Part shown: in pieces, positions 23,515 through 34,197 of the stretch | Position numbering within the stretch: the first letter of the stretch is position 1 | Layout of the letters: every line of letters starts with the position of its first letter | Source of the DNA: Triatoma infestans | Lineage: Eukaryota; Arthropoda; Insecta; Hemiptera; Reduviidae | Assembly: GCA_011037195.1 (NCBI GenBank) | Contig: JAAEAF010000122.1 | Span: 62,001-126,000 of the forward strand | Length of the DNA stretch: 64,000 nucleotides | Reading direction: 5' to 3' | Notes under the pieces: model-generated | Seen by the model: only the letters and a program-made list of their open reading frames with translations | Databases searched by the model: none | What the model was told of the DNA's origin: nothing | Made by a program: the position numbers and the translations under genes

Positions 23515-23890
23515 TAAGAGGAAGTATTGTCTTTTCCACCGGAAATACATGTGAAGAAAGTATGGTTGTATGTACTCATGAGCTGGACTAAACTGCTAGT
23601 AAACTGCAACAATAGAGATGGATCCTATTTTATCTATTGTAAAGGATTAAAAGGGACACAGACACATAAAGAACGCCATGTCCTCCTTATTGATAATAAA
23701 GATTATTTTCCTTACACATTTTTCTTATTCAAACTTAATCCTAAAAAAATGTTAATGAACGTCTACCTTCGCATCCGACTTGAAGATCTTGTCGAAAAAT
23801 CAGTCAACAGAAATGCAAATTTAATGATAATTTTCCGTTTTTGTTCAGTTTTACGATTTTGTAGAAAATTGCTCGAAACGATTTGCTGTA
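23515..23890 (+). mobile_element. Dominant repeat, rearranged, plus
   Basis: TCTTAAGAGGAAGTATTGTC and TCCACCGGAAATACATGTG mark the 5' end. Downstream are degraded internal blocks (CCGTTTTTGTTCAGTTTTAC, GAAACGATTTGCTG). The 122-residue plus ORF at 23527-23895 lies in this repeat and has no family signature. Confidence 0.55.
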
Positions 23891-23895
23891 ATTAG

Positions 23896-24180
23896 ATCAG
23901 CGCCAGCGCGCTAGATTCCTACCATAAAGAAGTCTCGGATTCGAGTCTAGTCACTAGAAACTGCCCTTAGGTGTTTCTCTTCCTAGCTGTTTTTACAAGT
24001 GTTGGGAACACTGCCTGCACACCAGCAGGCGCCATTATTACGAGAAGTTTCAGTCCTCCTGGACTTGAGTCCAGGAACTGGCGTTCCAAGTCCAGTATGT
24101 TACCTGATCTGGTTCCTACATACTGTTACTATTTTTCTTCTTGTTTTCCATGTATTTTTGTTTCCAGCAGAATTTTATAA
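23896..24180 (+). mobile_element. Possible SINE-like fragment plus a short palindrome
   Basis: AGCGCGCTAGATTCCTACCA and CTCGGATTCGAGTCTAG resemble a decayed tRNA-like head with a B box. At 24057-24076 TCCTGGACT-TG-AGTCCAGGA is a perfect palindrome. The body does not clearly match SINE 1 or 2. Confidence 0.35.
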
Positions 24181-24413
24181 ATTATGAAATGTAGAGCTAG
24201 AAGTAATGAAAACTTTCTAATATAATACGATGAATATTTCTTGTAAAACAATATAAAATGAATAAGAATATATGAAATGAGCTGAACATTATTGAGGCTC
24301 TAGGCGTTTGTTAAGAATTCCAAACACTAAGCTTATATATAAGCCCAGTAACAAAATAACACATTTATGGTATGGTTATTTATAAGCAGCCGGTAGAAAA
24401 CAATGTGCATGTT

Positions 24414-24432
24414 TGTGTGTGTGTGTGTGTGT
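24414..24432. repeat. (GT)n microsatellite
   Basis: Short GT run. With the TA runs nearby it produces an artefactual long minus-strand open frame. Confidence 0.9.
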
Positions 24433-24732
24433 TTTGTGAATGTGTGTGATTGTGTAGTAGTAGTAGTAAATTGTAGATAACAGCCAAGGGAAGCAGATAA
24501 TGTTGGTTAAGGTTACAAAGTTAAAACTAAAGTATATATGTAGTATAGCTGTATGTTGCGAGTAGAATGCATTGTACGACGTGTTAGTAGTAGTTATGAC
24601 GTAGTAACTACACTGTGCAATATATAGTGTGTAAAATAGAAGGGTTGTGTACATGGTTAAGTGCAAAGTATATATCTTATATACATATATATATCCATAA
24701 AGGTGTATGTATATATACTTTGTATGAGAACG

Positions 24733-24755
24733 ATATATATATATATATATATATA
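24733..24755. repeat. (AT)n microsatellite
   Basis: About 11 AT units. Confidence 0.9.
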
Positions 24756-25189
24756 GAGTGAAGAAATGTGTACTGAAGCCATTCTTTTTAACCCCCAAAC
24801 TGTAGTTTGTGAACACATGCTGGACTGCTTCACTCCGTTCTAGCAAAGACACGCAGAAAAAAACAATATTTGTGGAGAGGAGGTAGCAGTAAAAATGAAT
24901 TGTGGCTCCTTCCCTCTTAAATTCCGCCTCCATCATCCCATTCATCCCAACAATGACCTATAGTACGTGTGTTTTCATCCCGTGTCCTACCACATACAAT
25001 ACAAATTTTTTTAAACTCTCAAACAGTTATTTTACTTGGTGAATTTCAGAATTACTTAAAATGTTTGTTTACCAAAGAATTAAACTGCATATAAAAGTAA
25101 AATAAATAATCTGGTATGATGGGATCCGAATCATTAAGATTCAGGGAGAAGCTAATTACTCCCTACCTAGGCCAAACTTGTGGTAGATG

Positions 25190-25262
25190 TGGGAGGAGAT
25201 ATTTCCGGTGACAATTTAATTTTGAAAATCTGTACTTCCTGTTACCAGCAGATAGAGAAAGT
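25190..25262 (-). mobile_element. Dominant repeat, 5' terminal scrap, minus
   Basis: ATATTTCCGGTGACAATTTA, GAAAATCTGTACTTCCTGTT and ACCAGCAGATAGAGAAAGTA form the end of a minus copy and the first unit of its terminal palindrome. Confidence 0.65.
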
Positions 25263-25469
25263 AAACAATCCCTGAACAATAGATATTAAACTATTGCTAA
25301 CAGATGTAATTTTAACCAATATTATGCTCCAATGAAATTTAGTATAAGAAAGTGAGAGGTTAGCCGCTCTCTTTTGGTCCACTTTTTGTTTTTATTTTTT
25401 TACTTCTCATAGATTTTGATTTCTAAAAGACACTTTCACAGCATATTCATATTTTTTATTTATTTCCAG

Positions 25470-25754
25470 TTTCACCAATGATCTGGGTACCAAACCAACT
25501 GGTTGGCGCACCAGCTGGTACCGATGTCACCATTGAATGTAATACTGAAGCATATCCAAAAGCGATCAGTTACTGGGTATACGAAGGTATAATGTTGCTA
25601 CCAACGAAGAAATATATCACAAAAGTGCAAGACAATTCGTACAGGACATATATGAAGTTAACTGTACGTAATTTAACGTCTAGAGATTTTGGCAGCTATC
25701 GATGTATATCGAAAAATTCTTTAGGTGAAACTGAAGGATCCATACGACTTTATG
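25470..25754 (+). CDS. Internal exon, complete third Ig domain of the lachesin/DIP-like protein
   Basis: This exon encodes about 95 residues that form one whole Ig domain. Visible features are an N-terminal FSPMIWVPNQLVGAP segment, the B-strand Cys in DVTIEC, the AYPKAISYW tryptophan of strand C, and the DFGSYRCISKNSLGETEG F-strand Cys and G strand. This strongly resembles Ig3 of insect DIPs and lachesin. NLT in VRNLTSRD is a possible N-glycan site. The acceptor is TTTATTTCCAG ending at 25469 and the donor GTGAGT starts at 25755. The exon is 285 bases and has phase 1 at both ends: the T left over from the 964 exon plus TT gives Phe, so the two exons join in frame across about 24.4 kb. The apparent ATG start inside the exon is only the Met of SPMIW. 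Confidence 0.96.
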
Positions 25755-26577
25755 GTGAGTTTTAGGTTTATTATGATCATTATTATCATGGTTTATTTCA
25801 AATGATATAATAATCAACAAAGTTAGTACCGTGATTAAACTGAAACTAAATTTTACGGGAACTTGGAGATCTTAGATAGCGCGAGAATTATAAGGATAAT
25901 AGAAAGTCTACGAACGGGGCAGTTTAGGCTAAATGGGCACATGCACCAACTACTTACAAAGGCTGATTCTGTAAGGCTGAAGAAGAAACCTCGGTACACA
26001 TTCTTGTGAGTGCGCCGGTCTGATGATAAGGTTTCTACAGTCCTGATTAAAAGAGCAAAGCTGGGAGACGTGCTCTAACAGCAGAAGATCCATGATACAT
26101 CTCCTAGTGTGGGTCATGGTGGAATGAGGTTCATGATGCTACCTCTTCGTTAATTTTATCTTGGTTGAAAACACACCAGATTTTATTTGGCTGAAAAGAA
26201 GTTTAATTTAAATCAAAAAAGGTTTTACTTTGTGTGGAAAAAGTTTTCATTTATTTGAAAAATGTTTAATTTATTTGTTTAATTTCGTATTAACAAAGTA
26301 CAATTTGACTGGAATAAGATTTAGATTGGTATAAGAAAAGTTCCATTGTGGTTGAAAACTATGGATACTTTGTTCAGAGAAACCATATATACTCACTCAA
26401 TCAGCCTTAGTAGTTTTCATAGAGTAAATGGGCAAACAATTGGCCGGGTTAATAATGTAAGTAATGAGGGCTTGTTGAAAGCAACCTTTTAAAATATTTT
26501 TACATTCGGTAACACTTTATTCCACTATTTAAAGTTTTGTCAGATTTTTTGTTGTAATTAAGATATTTATTTTCCAG
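25755..26577 (+). other. Intron of 823 bases, phase 1
   Basis: It runs from GTGAGT to TTTTCCAG. It holds a decayed LINE 3' fragment at about 25890-26130; the rest is AT-rich and featureless. Confidence 0.9.
25890..26130 (+). pseudogene. LINE C-terminal fragment
   Basis: In broken frames this reads GQFRLNGHMHQL ... ADSV and IKRAKLGDVL, closely following the better preserved copy at 43655 (GHCRLNRHMHQLQFADSAV ... RRTKLGDVL). The shared downstream GTGGAATGAGGT block is the LINE 3' UTR. It has stops and lacks the first cysteine pair. Confidence 0.75.
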
Positions 26578-26640
26578 AAATACCATTACCCTCTCAAGCT
26601 CCCAGAACTACAGAAATGGGCAGCCGAGCCGGCAAAGAAG
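26578..26640 (+). CDS. Small internal exon, linker after the third Ig domain
   Basis: This 63-base exon encodes EIPLPSQAPRTTEMGSRAGKE when joined to the preceding G. The GSIRLY-EIPLPS junction matches the conserved end of Ig3 in DIP/lachesin proteins (RLYEIP...), followed by a Pro/Ser/Thr-rich juxtamembrane linker. The acceptor is TTATTTTCCAG ending at 26577; the donor GTAAGA begins at 26641. Both ends are phase 1, so the exon is symmetric and could be skipped without shifting the frame. It lies 823 bases downstream of the Ig3 exon. The linker has no cysteines and no domain and probably acts as a flexible stalk. Confidence 0.9.
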
Positions 26641-27688
26641 GTAAGAAGCTTTAAATTTATTTCATTTTTTTTTGTTATAAAATAATTGTTTAATTAATCA
26701 TAAATTAGTATACCAATTATCGCATTTTTGTTTTTGATAGTCAAATAAGTGTTTTCCAACAATTTTCAAGTGGGAGCCTTCCCCTCCCAACTTTTAGTAC
26801 TCTATTGGAAAACGGAAGTGAAGTTTATTTTCGTGAAATAACCCCATATTGTGACCGGGTAGTTGGGTTCATTACTGGCACTGTGAGAGGGTAGATTATA
26901 AAGTATATTTGAATTGCAGATATCCTTCTGAAATAGGCCGGGTGCAATGTATTTTAATTGCCGACTATTGCTTTTCATTAGTAACTACTAGTAACCTCTC
27001 GCTCGCACCCTCTCAGTATCAATTCAGTACTCCCCAGTTACCCAACATCATTCATTGGTAGCATTTGGTGGCAGAGTGACTGGGTGGTGCGGTGAAGTGA
27101 ACGATACAGTTAGCAAGGTTCATGTTCATGGTTACTTGAGGAGAAGGGAAGGTATGGGAGGGGCGATGGCCTCCCCTCAGCGGGAATATCTTCGCCGCTT
27201 TCCGGTGAAAGGTTTCACTCCACTTTTTAGTTCGACAAAACCCTTTTATTGGCGATCGAGTTTTTCTAAGCAAGTTACGATTTATGTTTTCATTAATTAT
27301 TTTATTAACCCTAATATGTTTTTGCTACAAATAAACAAACACGGTAAAAATCATTTATTCCTATGCTGTATTATATAATGACATTTTGAATAAGATACTT
27401 TGAGTGGAAACTTTCATCAAACATTTTTATAGCATCATTAATTAATATTTAAAAATATATATTTCTCTTACAAACCTTGCATGATGGAATAATTATTACA
27501 AAAAATTAATGAAGGTAGTATGCAACTCTGAACTACAGTATTACGCAGTAATGGCCACATATGCTTAATTATATATAATTATTCATTTTTATTAGTAATT
27601 AAAGTTTGTATTAAAACATATTTAACATTTGTAATTTAATTATTTACTTCTTCCTTATAAATCAACAATAATGACAATACGTAAACAT

Positions 27689-27806
27689 TTGAGTTTCCTG
27701 GTTGAGACTCAGATTGGTTTCCTGGACCCTGATCAAGCTCATTGCAATATAGGCGAAACATCGGTTTATGGCAAACCATTGACCCGTTCTCAACCCGGAA
27801 GCTCAA
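27689..27806 (+). ncRNA. Solo hammerhead-like module
   Basis: An outer 19-base stem (27689-27707 with 27788-27806, one mismatch and one G-T pair) encloses ACCCTGATCAAG, a hairpin CTCATTGCAATATAGG, CGAAACATCGG and a second hairpin GGTTTATGGCAAACC. The same modules occur at 7320, 39765, 49381 and 50382. A 21-base insert between the outer stem and CTGATCA departs from a textbook hammerhead. Confidence 0.45.
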
Positions 27807-27879
27807 GTTTTTTTCATGGTCTCGGATCCCTAAGAGATCATTAGTTAAACATATTGCTTCAACCAATGTTGCAAACCTT

Positions 27880-28990
27880 ACACCATCATTATTAATGACA
27901 ATAATTTACAACTAAAGTATTCGGTTCTCCCAGGAACAGCCTACTTGGTACTGATATAATTATGTAGAACGTCAACCTCACATCCTGGATCTGCCGTATA
28001 GTTGTCAAAATTTTAATTCTTTCCAAATTTTACTGTTCAACTTCGGTGTTCATTGCTTTGAAAATTTTAAATATTAAGAGTAATAATGGAAAAATAAGGC
28101 CTTGACAGTTTTTCAAAAAACCATTAATTTAGGTAAAACCATTATTTGGCAAGCCCACTCTACTTTCAAATATTCAAAAATTGCAATTCCGAAGTTTTTC
28201 TTTAACAATCTTTTAGAGTGGTTCACGCTAGGAGGGTTATTTGGGGGGGGGGGGACGGACATTTGAAGACGTATTCAATCGTTGATTGGAGGACAAATAA
28301 TGATAAATATGTAGGAGTAGGTGGGTTTCCCATAAATAGGTATGTAGTATGAATGTCTTTTTAAATGTCGTATGTATATGGGTTATTATATAGGCATTCA
28401 TTTCAACCTTTCAACTTTTCTTTACTGGAGTTAAGTACGTAATTATAAAAATGACCAAACGTCTTTTTAAACTTGGATATTCCTACTGAAGCAGCCCGGA
28501 AACATAAAACTCAACAGTAGATGCGGACCATACATATAAATCTATCTATGGCAGGTAGTATTGAAGTAACTTACCTTAAGTCCACAGGAGAGCGCCAATA
28601 ACATATGGGCCCTTAAATTTTGATGACATTATTTCTTAGCATGTAAATAAATGACAGTGCACAGGGTAAAAAATTGGGCCAGTATTGATAAAAATTCTGT
28701 TTCACCATTACTAAATTTGCAATACTTGGACTGGGGGGAGGATATTGGGTTCGCAAACAAAATAAACAAAATTTATCAATTATACGACTCCATGAATGTT
28801 TACATATTATTTTGATTGTGGAAAAATACAAAGTTAATTAAGGGATTAGAGAAACGATTCCATGCCTATGTTAAACGGGTACAGTACGAAAACCAACTTT
28901 TACATTAAAAGTGTATCAAAATCGTTAAGGGCCTTAATTCCTAAGAGAGTTTGTAAGGCAATGGCCAGAGGAGTTTTTAAAGAAAAAAAA
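27880..28990. other. Intronic stretch without recognisable gene
   Basis: AT-rich with a G run at 28242-28254. The short ORFs at 28613-28831 and 28862-29050 have no family signature. The 3' end of the second enters the 29001 module. Confidence 0.55.
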
Positions 28991-29000
28991 ATTTCTTTGT

Positions 29001-29040
29001 TGCTCAACGTTTCGGGTACCATTGGTGCCCTTCTTCAGGA
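29001..29040 (-). ncRNA. Penelope-type CTGAAGAAG/CGAAACG module
   Basis: The minus strand reads CTGAAGAA, then a hairpin GGGCACC-AAT-GGTACCC with a single C-A mismatch, then GAAACGTTGAGCAAC. This arrangement (CUGAnGA, stem II, GAAAC) is that of a hammerhead core and is known from Penelope-like element pseudo-LTRs. A convincing stem III and cleavage triplet were not found. Confidence 0.45.
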
Positions 29041-29055
29041 GCTCTGTTAAAATTT

Positions 29056-29678
29056 ATTGGAGATAATACATTATTGTACAATTATAGTAGTTATGAAAAG
29101 TTCATAGATTTATAACAAAAAAAAAAAGAAAGAAAAATTTAAATTAAAGAAATATTACCAGAAGAAATTATAAAACAGAAGTGACAGTTAATTAAATAAA
29201 ATAATATTAACAATAAGATAAAATAAGATAGATAAAGATACCTTTACGGTAGGAGAGGAGTGAACGATGAGAACGTTGAGACTGAAGTGAAGAGAGTATT
29301 TTTTTTTAAATTTAAAAAACTATTAAAGGGTGGGAAGGATAAGAAAAATGTTTGTAGTGAGGCGCGGCAATTTCAAATTTGGAAGAACAAATTACTGGCG
29401 AGTATCTTTTCTTAGGGTTAGAAAGATATTGTTGGAAGTTGAAGTTATGATTTCTTTGTCTTTTTTAAAATTGATATCGGATGAAGGTGAATTTGTAAGG
29501 ATTTGGATAGAAGACGTTTTGAATGGTTGGGGTAAGTGGTTAAAATGGAAGGGTTATTGAAATCGAAGGTATGATTGAAAGCAAGAACATGTTTGGAGAG
29601 AGCAGTGCTGTCAATTTTTTTGTTAATAATGTCTAGTTCGGGTTGTCTGAGTCTTTTCTGTAAAAACTGTTTGGATTC
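29056..29678 (-). mobile_element. Penelope-like element, inverted left arm (3' part)
   Basis: This stretch is the reverse complement of 30049-30675 with modest divergence. It contains the end of the GIY-YIG frame on the minus strand (ORF 29445-29744: SKQFLQKRLRQPELDIINKK, FNNPSILTTYPNHSKRLLSK) and the 3' untranslated part. Such inverted or tandem partial copies at the 5' end are a hallmark of Penelope-like elements. Confidence 0.82.
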
Positions 29679-29689
29679 AATTGACACCA

Positions 29690-30340
29690 GGACAATACCA
29701 AAAAAATAAAAGAAATAATGGTTAAAAATGACTATCCTATTCATCTAATTCTCAAAACCATCCAAAAATACACAAACAAACCTCCAACGCAGAACCCTCA
29801 AAACATTCTACCTAACGCGAATACTGAACCACTTGCTCACCTTCATTAGTCCTATTTCCAATAGAATCCTTTATCCCCAACTTTATCCCCAAAACTTTAT
29901 CCCCAACCTCCGAACAGGCTTCCCTCCCACCAACAAACTAAATAAATTCTTCTCAAAAATTAAAGATCCCATTGAAAAATCTATCAAAATACATACGGTA
30001 TACAAACTTCAATGTATTACACCCAACTGCAACACTTGCTACATAGGTGAATCCAAACAGTTTTTACAGAAAAGACTCAGGCAACACGAACTAGACACTA
30101 TTAACAAAAAAATTGACAGCACTGCTCTCTCCCAAACATGTTCTGACTTTCAATCTTGCCATCGATTTCAATAACCCTTCCATTTTAACCACTTATCCCA
30201 ACCATTCAAAACGTCTTCTATCCGAATCCTTACAAATTCACCTTCATCCGAATTCTATCAATTTTAAAAAAGACAAAGCAATCATAACTTCAATGTACAA
30301 CAATATTTTTCTAACCCTAAGAAAAGATACTCGCCAGTAA
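29690..30340 (+). pseudogene. Penelope-like element: end of reverse transcriptase and GIY-YIG endonuclease, frameshifted
   Basis: The 29833-30174 frame reads LRTGFPPTNKLNKFFSKIKD, then IHTVYKLQC ... NTCYIGESKQFLQKRLRQHE. TVY (29994-30002) and YIG (about 30039-30047) are the GIY-YIG motif, with downstream basic residues of the nuclease fold. Upstream, broken frames (NDYPIHLILKTIQKYTN) match the terminal part of the reverse transcriptase region shared with 41240-41475. A frameshift near 30130 moves the C-terminus to the frame 30113-30340 (IDFNNPSILTTYPNHS ... IHLHPNSINFKKDKAIITSM). The reverse transcriptase core is missing, so it is 5' truncated and inactive. This retroelement type inserts by target-primed reverse transcription (family knowledge). 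Confidence 0.87.
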
Positions 30341-30675
30341 TTTGTTCTTCCAAATTTGAAATTGCCGCGCCTCACTACAAACATTTTTCTTATCCCTCCC
30401 AACCCTTAAAAGTTTTTTAATTTAAAAAAAAAATACTCTCTCTTTACTTCAGTCTCAACGTTCTCGGCGTTCACTCCTTTCCTACCTCAAAGGTATCTTT
30501 ATCTGTCTTATTTTATCTTATTGTTAATATCATTTTATTTAATTTACTGTCACTTCTATTTTATAATTTCTTCCGGTAATATTTCTTAAATTTAAACTTT
30601 TCTTTGTTCTTTTTGTTATAAATCTTTGAACTTTTCATAACTACTACAATTGTACAATAATGTATTTTCTCCAAT
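30049..30675 (+). repeat. Right arm of the Penelope-like inverted repeat
   Basis: It pairs with 29056-29678 across a 370-base spacer. The arms begin with GAATCCAAACAG on the inner side and end at CTCCAAT (30669-30675). Confidence 0.88.
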
Positions 30676-31256
30676 GAAGGAGTATTTTTTGAAGTTACTT
30701 TCGTGGTCTTCCTCATTCGGGGATTTATTTGCATGATATATTTCACGTAATTTGATGTTTCTGCATAAATTGTCCATGAAGTTAAAAATTCTTTTCTCAC
30801 TGGCGACAGTAAGATATGCTGACCATAAGTTTCCTAAGAAATTCTTGTCTAACAAGTCTCTACATCCCAATGGCTATTGTTCAAGATATATATATATATC
30901 TTCTGCTTGATAGCTTGAGAACTAATTATCTTTTGTTTGAAATAAATAGTCCCCAGTCCTGTAAGTGTTCGTAGAAATAGCTGCGATGCCAAAAAAAATG
31001 AATACCTTAACAATGGACTAAAGATAAACAAGGTATGAAAGAACTAGGAAGTTTCAAAATGTGAGTCCCTGGGGGGAGTTGTGTGATGTAAGAAAAAGTT
31101 TTTTTCTTTCTTTACTTTTGAGCTTTCCCAGTCTAGAATGTATTCATATTTATGTAGGTCACTATTGGCTCAACTAGATCAATGTAGCGATTTTCCTCGT
31201 ACAAATTTTATGTTTTGAAGTTTTCTGTTCATTGTTAGGTTTGGAATTTACTAAAT

Positions 31257-31301
31257 CTATAATAATAATAATAATAATAAACAATAATAATAATAATAAT
31301 C
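31257..31301. repeat. (ATA)n microsatellite
   Basis: Triplet run with one interruption (AAACAATAAT). Confidence 0.95.
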
Positions 31302-31320
31302 TAGTTTGAAGCAGTTAACT

Positions 31321-32360
31321 TTTTACTTTCTCTAATTGCTGGTAAGAGGGAGTATTGTAATCGTGTCAAATTTTCGATATCGAGTTTTCACCGGAAATAT
31401 CCGTTTTGAGGTCCCCTGAGTCAAAAAAAGTGGTGTTTAGCAAATGGTCTCTGTGTGTGGGTGAGGGTGTATGTGTGTATGTATGTATGTGAACAGCATA
31501 GCTCAAAAACGAAAAATCGTAGAAAGTTCAAACTTGATATTCCGTTTAGGATCACCATAGGATCCGACAGTGGGTCATCTGTCAAAATTTTTCAACCGAA
31601 AGTACCACTTTACTAGTTTTTTTTTTTTACGTTTTTGCGATTTTCCCAAAAATCGCTCCAACGATTTTCTTCAAACTTCCTATATCAACTACAGATACTA
31701 GCAGCTATAACTTTTATTTGAAACATTTCTCTGGAAAATTCATTTTGGGGAGGGGTGGGGTTAGGTTTTCATCTAAAGTGCTATTTCAGTTTATTAGATA
31801 ATTCTATCATCTAAATAATGTTAATTAAAATTAAATATGTTGTTGAAATTCCGAGTTTGAAAAAATCGGATAACCGGAAGTGTTGTTTACACTTTACTAA
31901 ATGATTTTTCACTTTTTCGCAATTTTCTCAAAAATGACTCCGACGATTTTCTTGAATCAACTTGTATAAACTAAACATACAAAGATCTATAACTTTTATG
32001 TAAAACATTTCTCTGGGAAAATTCATATAAGGGCAGTTTTAGGGGAGGGGTGGCGTTACAGCTTTCTCTAAAGTGGCATCATAGTTGATTACACAATTCT
32101 ATCATCCAAACAAAATTAATTAGAAATAAATAGATGGCCTAAATTCCAAGTTTTAAGAAAATTTGTAAGCCAGAAGTGCGCTTTTACTGAACAGTTTTTT
32201 TTTAGTTCATTTGTTTTTCATTACATACATTTGTTTACATTTGTTTTTTAGTTTAATGTAATTTCATTACATTTGGTACACAAACTATAAAATTTGTCAA
32301 TTATAATTTTGAGAACTGGAGTAAGAGAAAGTTGTGTGAGTGTTTCACACCAGATTTTTT
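31321..32360 (+). mobile_element. Dominant repeat, the best full-length copy, plus
   Basis: The 5' end is TTTACTTTCTCTAATTGCTG followed by GTAAGAGGGAGTATTG. Next come TTTTCACCGGAAATATCCG, GAGGTCCCCTGAGTC, a GT-rich part, TTCCGTTTAGGATCACCATA, AATCGCTCCAACGATTTTC and two near-repeats of a TTTATTTGAAACATTTCTCT-type block (31717 and 31993). The 3' end is GAGTAAGAGAAAGTTGTGTG AGTGTTTCACACCAG. The copy is about 1.04 kb and has no coding frame. The shared AGTAAGAGAAAG unit at both ends and the end hairpins suggest a DNA-level element, but the class is unknown. Confidence 0.88.
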
Positions 32361-32429
32361 ATTATCCAAGGGTTAATATTTTAGATGTTTTGAGAATTTT
32401 GTGACGTTAGATTTAAAATTTTAACGGTT

Positions 32430-32612
32430 TTATTCAATGTTATTAGAGTTGTGTCTGGATTATAATGTAATCACTTCAATTTTCTAATTTTCTTTCAGCC
32501 TGTCCTTCACCATCTCTATATTTGTGTTAGTACAAATAAGTCAAATTTAAAATATAAAGAAAATTTGTTACTTTCTATGAAGTCGTGTGAGTGTTTCACA
32601 CCAGATTTTTTT
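32430..32612 (+). mobile_element. Dominant repeat, 3' end fragment (subtype B)
   Basis: TATTAGAGTTGTGTCTGGAT, TAATGTAATCACTTCAATTT and AGTCGTGTGAGTGTTTCACA repeat the 3' end as in 37600-38010. Confidence 0.75.
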
Positions 32613-32659
32613 AAATTAAATATTCAGTTACCATCAATATTACACAGATCAGGAACCTG

Positions 32660-32875
32660 TCATTATTTATAAAATGACACCTTTTGACTGAGAAAGATCC
32701 AGACACTTGAGAGAAATCTGTGATTATATTTTTCAAATATTATTGAGAGTTTGTTCAATGTTGTTCGCACTGTCTTCTCGTACTGCAATATAATCACTTC
32801 AGATATAATTTTATAATTGTATTAACCTGCGGTAAATGTATGTCGTGTGAGTGCTTCATATCAGTAATTTTGCAC
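32660..32875 (+). mobile_element. Dominant repeat, 3' end fragment (subtype B), adjacent copy
   Basis: GAGAGAAATCTGTGATTATA, CAATATAATCACTTCAGATA and GTCGTGTGAGTGCTTCATAT again give the 3' end, following directly after the previous fragment. Together with the 31321 copy they form three successive 3' ends. Confidence 0.7.
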
Positions 32876-33398
32876 CACCCATTAGTGCCTTCTGCTATGT
32901 AGGACAACTGCGATCCATGGAGATATAGTCTGAGCTCCAGTTTACAAATTTTCTTATGAGATAACTATTTCCTTCATTCTGTGTAATTAATTTATTTAAC
33001 AGGATGTTATTCAATAAATATAAATTAAAAAAAAAAAAAACAGCTTTCTTATTCAGCTCTATTTTCCATTTGAAGTAACAAAATTTCCCATTTCTTTTTT
33101 TTTACTTTCTCAAGTTTTTCTTCCTTTTTAAGCATTAACTAATTAAATTTTATTCAAATGAAAAATACAGATTTTCACGGAAGTTGTTATATAGAATTTT
33201 TTCGTTTAATTAATTTTACTTTTTATATAATATATATTTTATCTCTAATATTTTAAATTTCCATAAACAGTTTTCTTTGCTCGCCACAATTCCAGGGCAG
33301 GTTTTCTTCTTCATTCGACCAGGGCTCATTTTCATAATTTTCTGAATTTACACGTTTTCTTACTTTTTTTAAAAAAAAAACTTTCTTGTAAAGGAAAA

Positions 33399-34150
33399 AA
33401 TCTGGTGTGAAACACTCACATGACCGATTTTTTTTCAAACTCGTAATTTTTACCAAATGTTTCAATTTTATATCAATTGGAGAATCTAAACTTAATAACG
33501 TGACTTTGTTTGAAGAAAGCATAACTTCCCCCTCTCCACTTAAACTTCTTTAAATGGACTTTCTCGGGGAAAATTTCTAACTAAACTTATAGATTCCCAC
33601 ATTCATAGTTAGTATATCAAATTTCGAGAATTCCGTCAGTGTTTTTATGGAAAAAAACTGAATAAACTGTTCAGTAAACAACCACTTCCGGTCAACCATT
33701 TCTTCAAACTCGGAATTTTGGCGCCGTCTTTCCCCCAAAAGCAATCTTAAATGAATTTTCCCATAGAAATGATTCAAATAAAAATTATAGCTCTTAGTTA
33801 TCCGTAATTGATATACCAAGTTCAAAGAAAATCGTTGGAGCCATTTTCGAAAAAATTGCAAACAATGTAAAAAAAACAAACGATAAAGTAAAGTGGTACT
33901 TCCGGTAGAGGAATTTCGACATATAACTTGGATCTTATGGTGATATCTAAACGGAATATCAAGTTTGGACTTTCCGTGAATTTTCGTTTCTGAGCTATGT
34001 TTTTCACTTACACACACACACACACACACACGCAAGCGAGCGCACCATTTTCTAAAAACTACTTTTTGGATTCAGAGGACCCCAAAACATATATTTCCAG
34101 TGAAAATTCGATAACGAAAATTTGACACAATTACAAGACTTCCTCTTAGA
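33399..34150 (-). mobile_element. Dominant repeat, nearly full length, minus
   Basis: AATCTGGTGTGAAACACTCA starts it and AATTACAAGACTTCCTCTTA ends it. The internal blocks AAACAACCACTTCCGGTCAA, AAAATCGTTGGAGCCATTTT and CTAAACGGAATATCAAGTTT are shared by the family. The (CA)n run at 34010-34031 occupies the usual microsatellite position. Confidence 0.88.
34010..34031. repeat. (AC)n microsatellite
   Basis: About 11 AC units within the dominant repeat. Confidence 0.92.
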
Positions 34151-34197
34151 GGTATTTTCTAATGAAAATTGTGAATTCCTTTAATAAATTTTTGTCG

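Larger units (their letters stand above)
1093..25469 (+). other. Intron of about 24.4 kb, phase 1
   Basis: It runs from GTAAGT at 1093 to the CAG at 25467-25469. It contains no supportable host exon. The content is interspersed repeat: SINEs, LINE fragments, many copies of the dominant repeat, and microsatellites, listed separately. Confidence 0.88.

Noticed and set aside
24376..24945. 189-residue minus-strand ORF, the longest in the window
   Set aside because: It is created by (GT)n, (AT)n and ATAT-rich sequence: the product is Ile-Tyr and His-Thr repeats with no domain. It is a compositional artefact.
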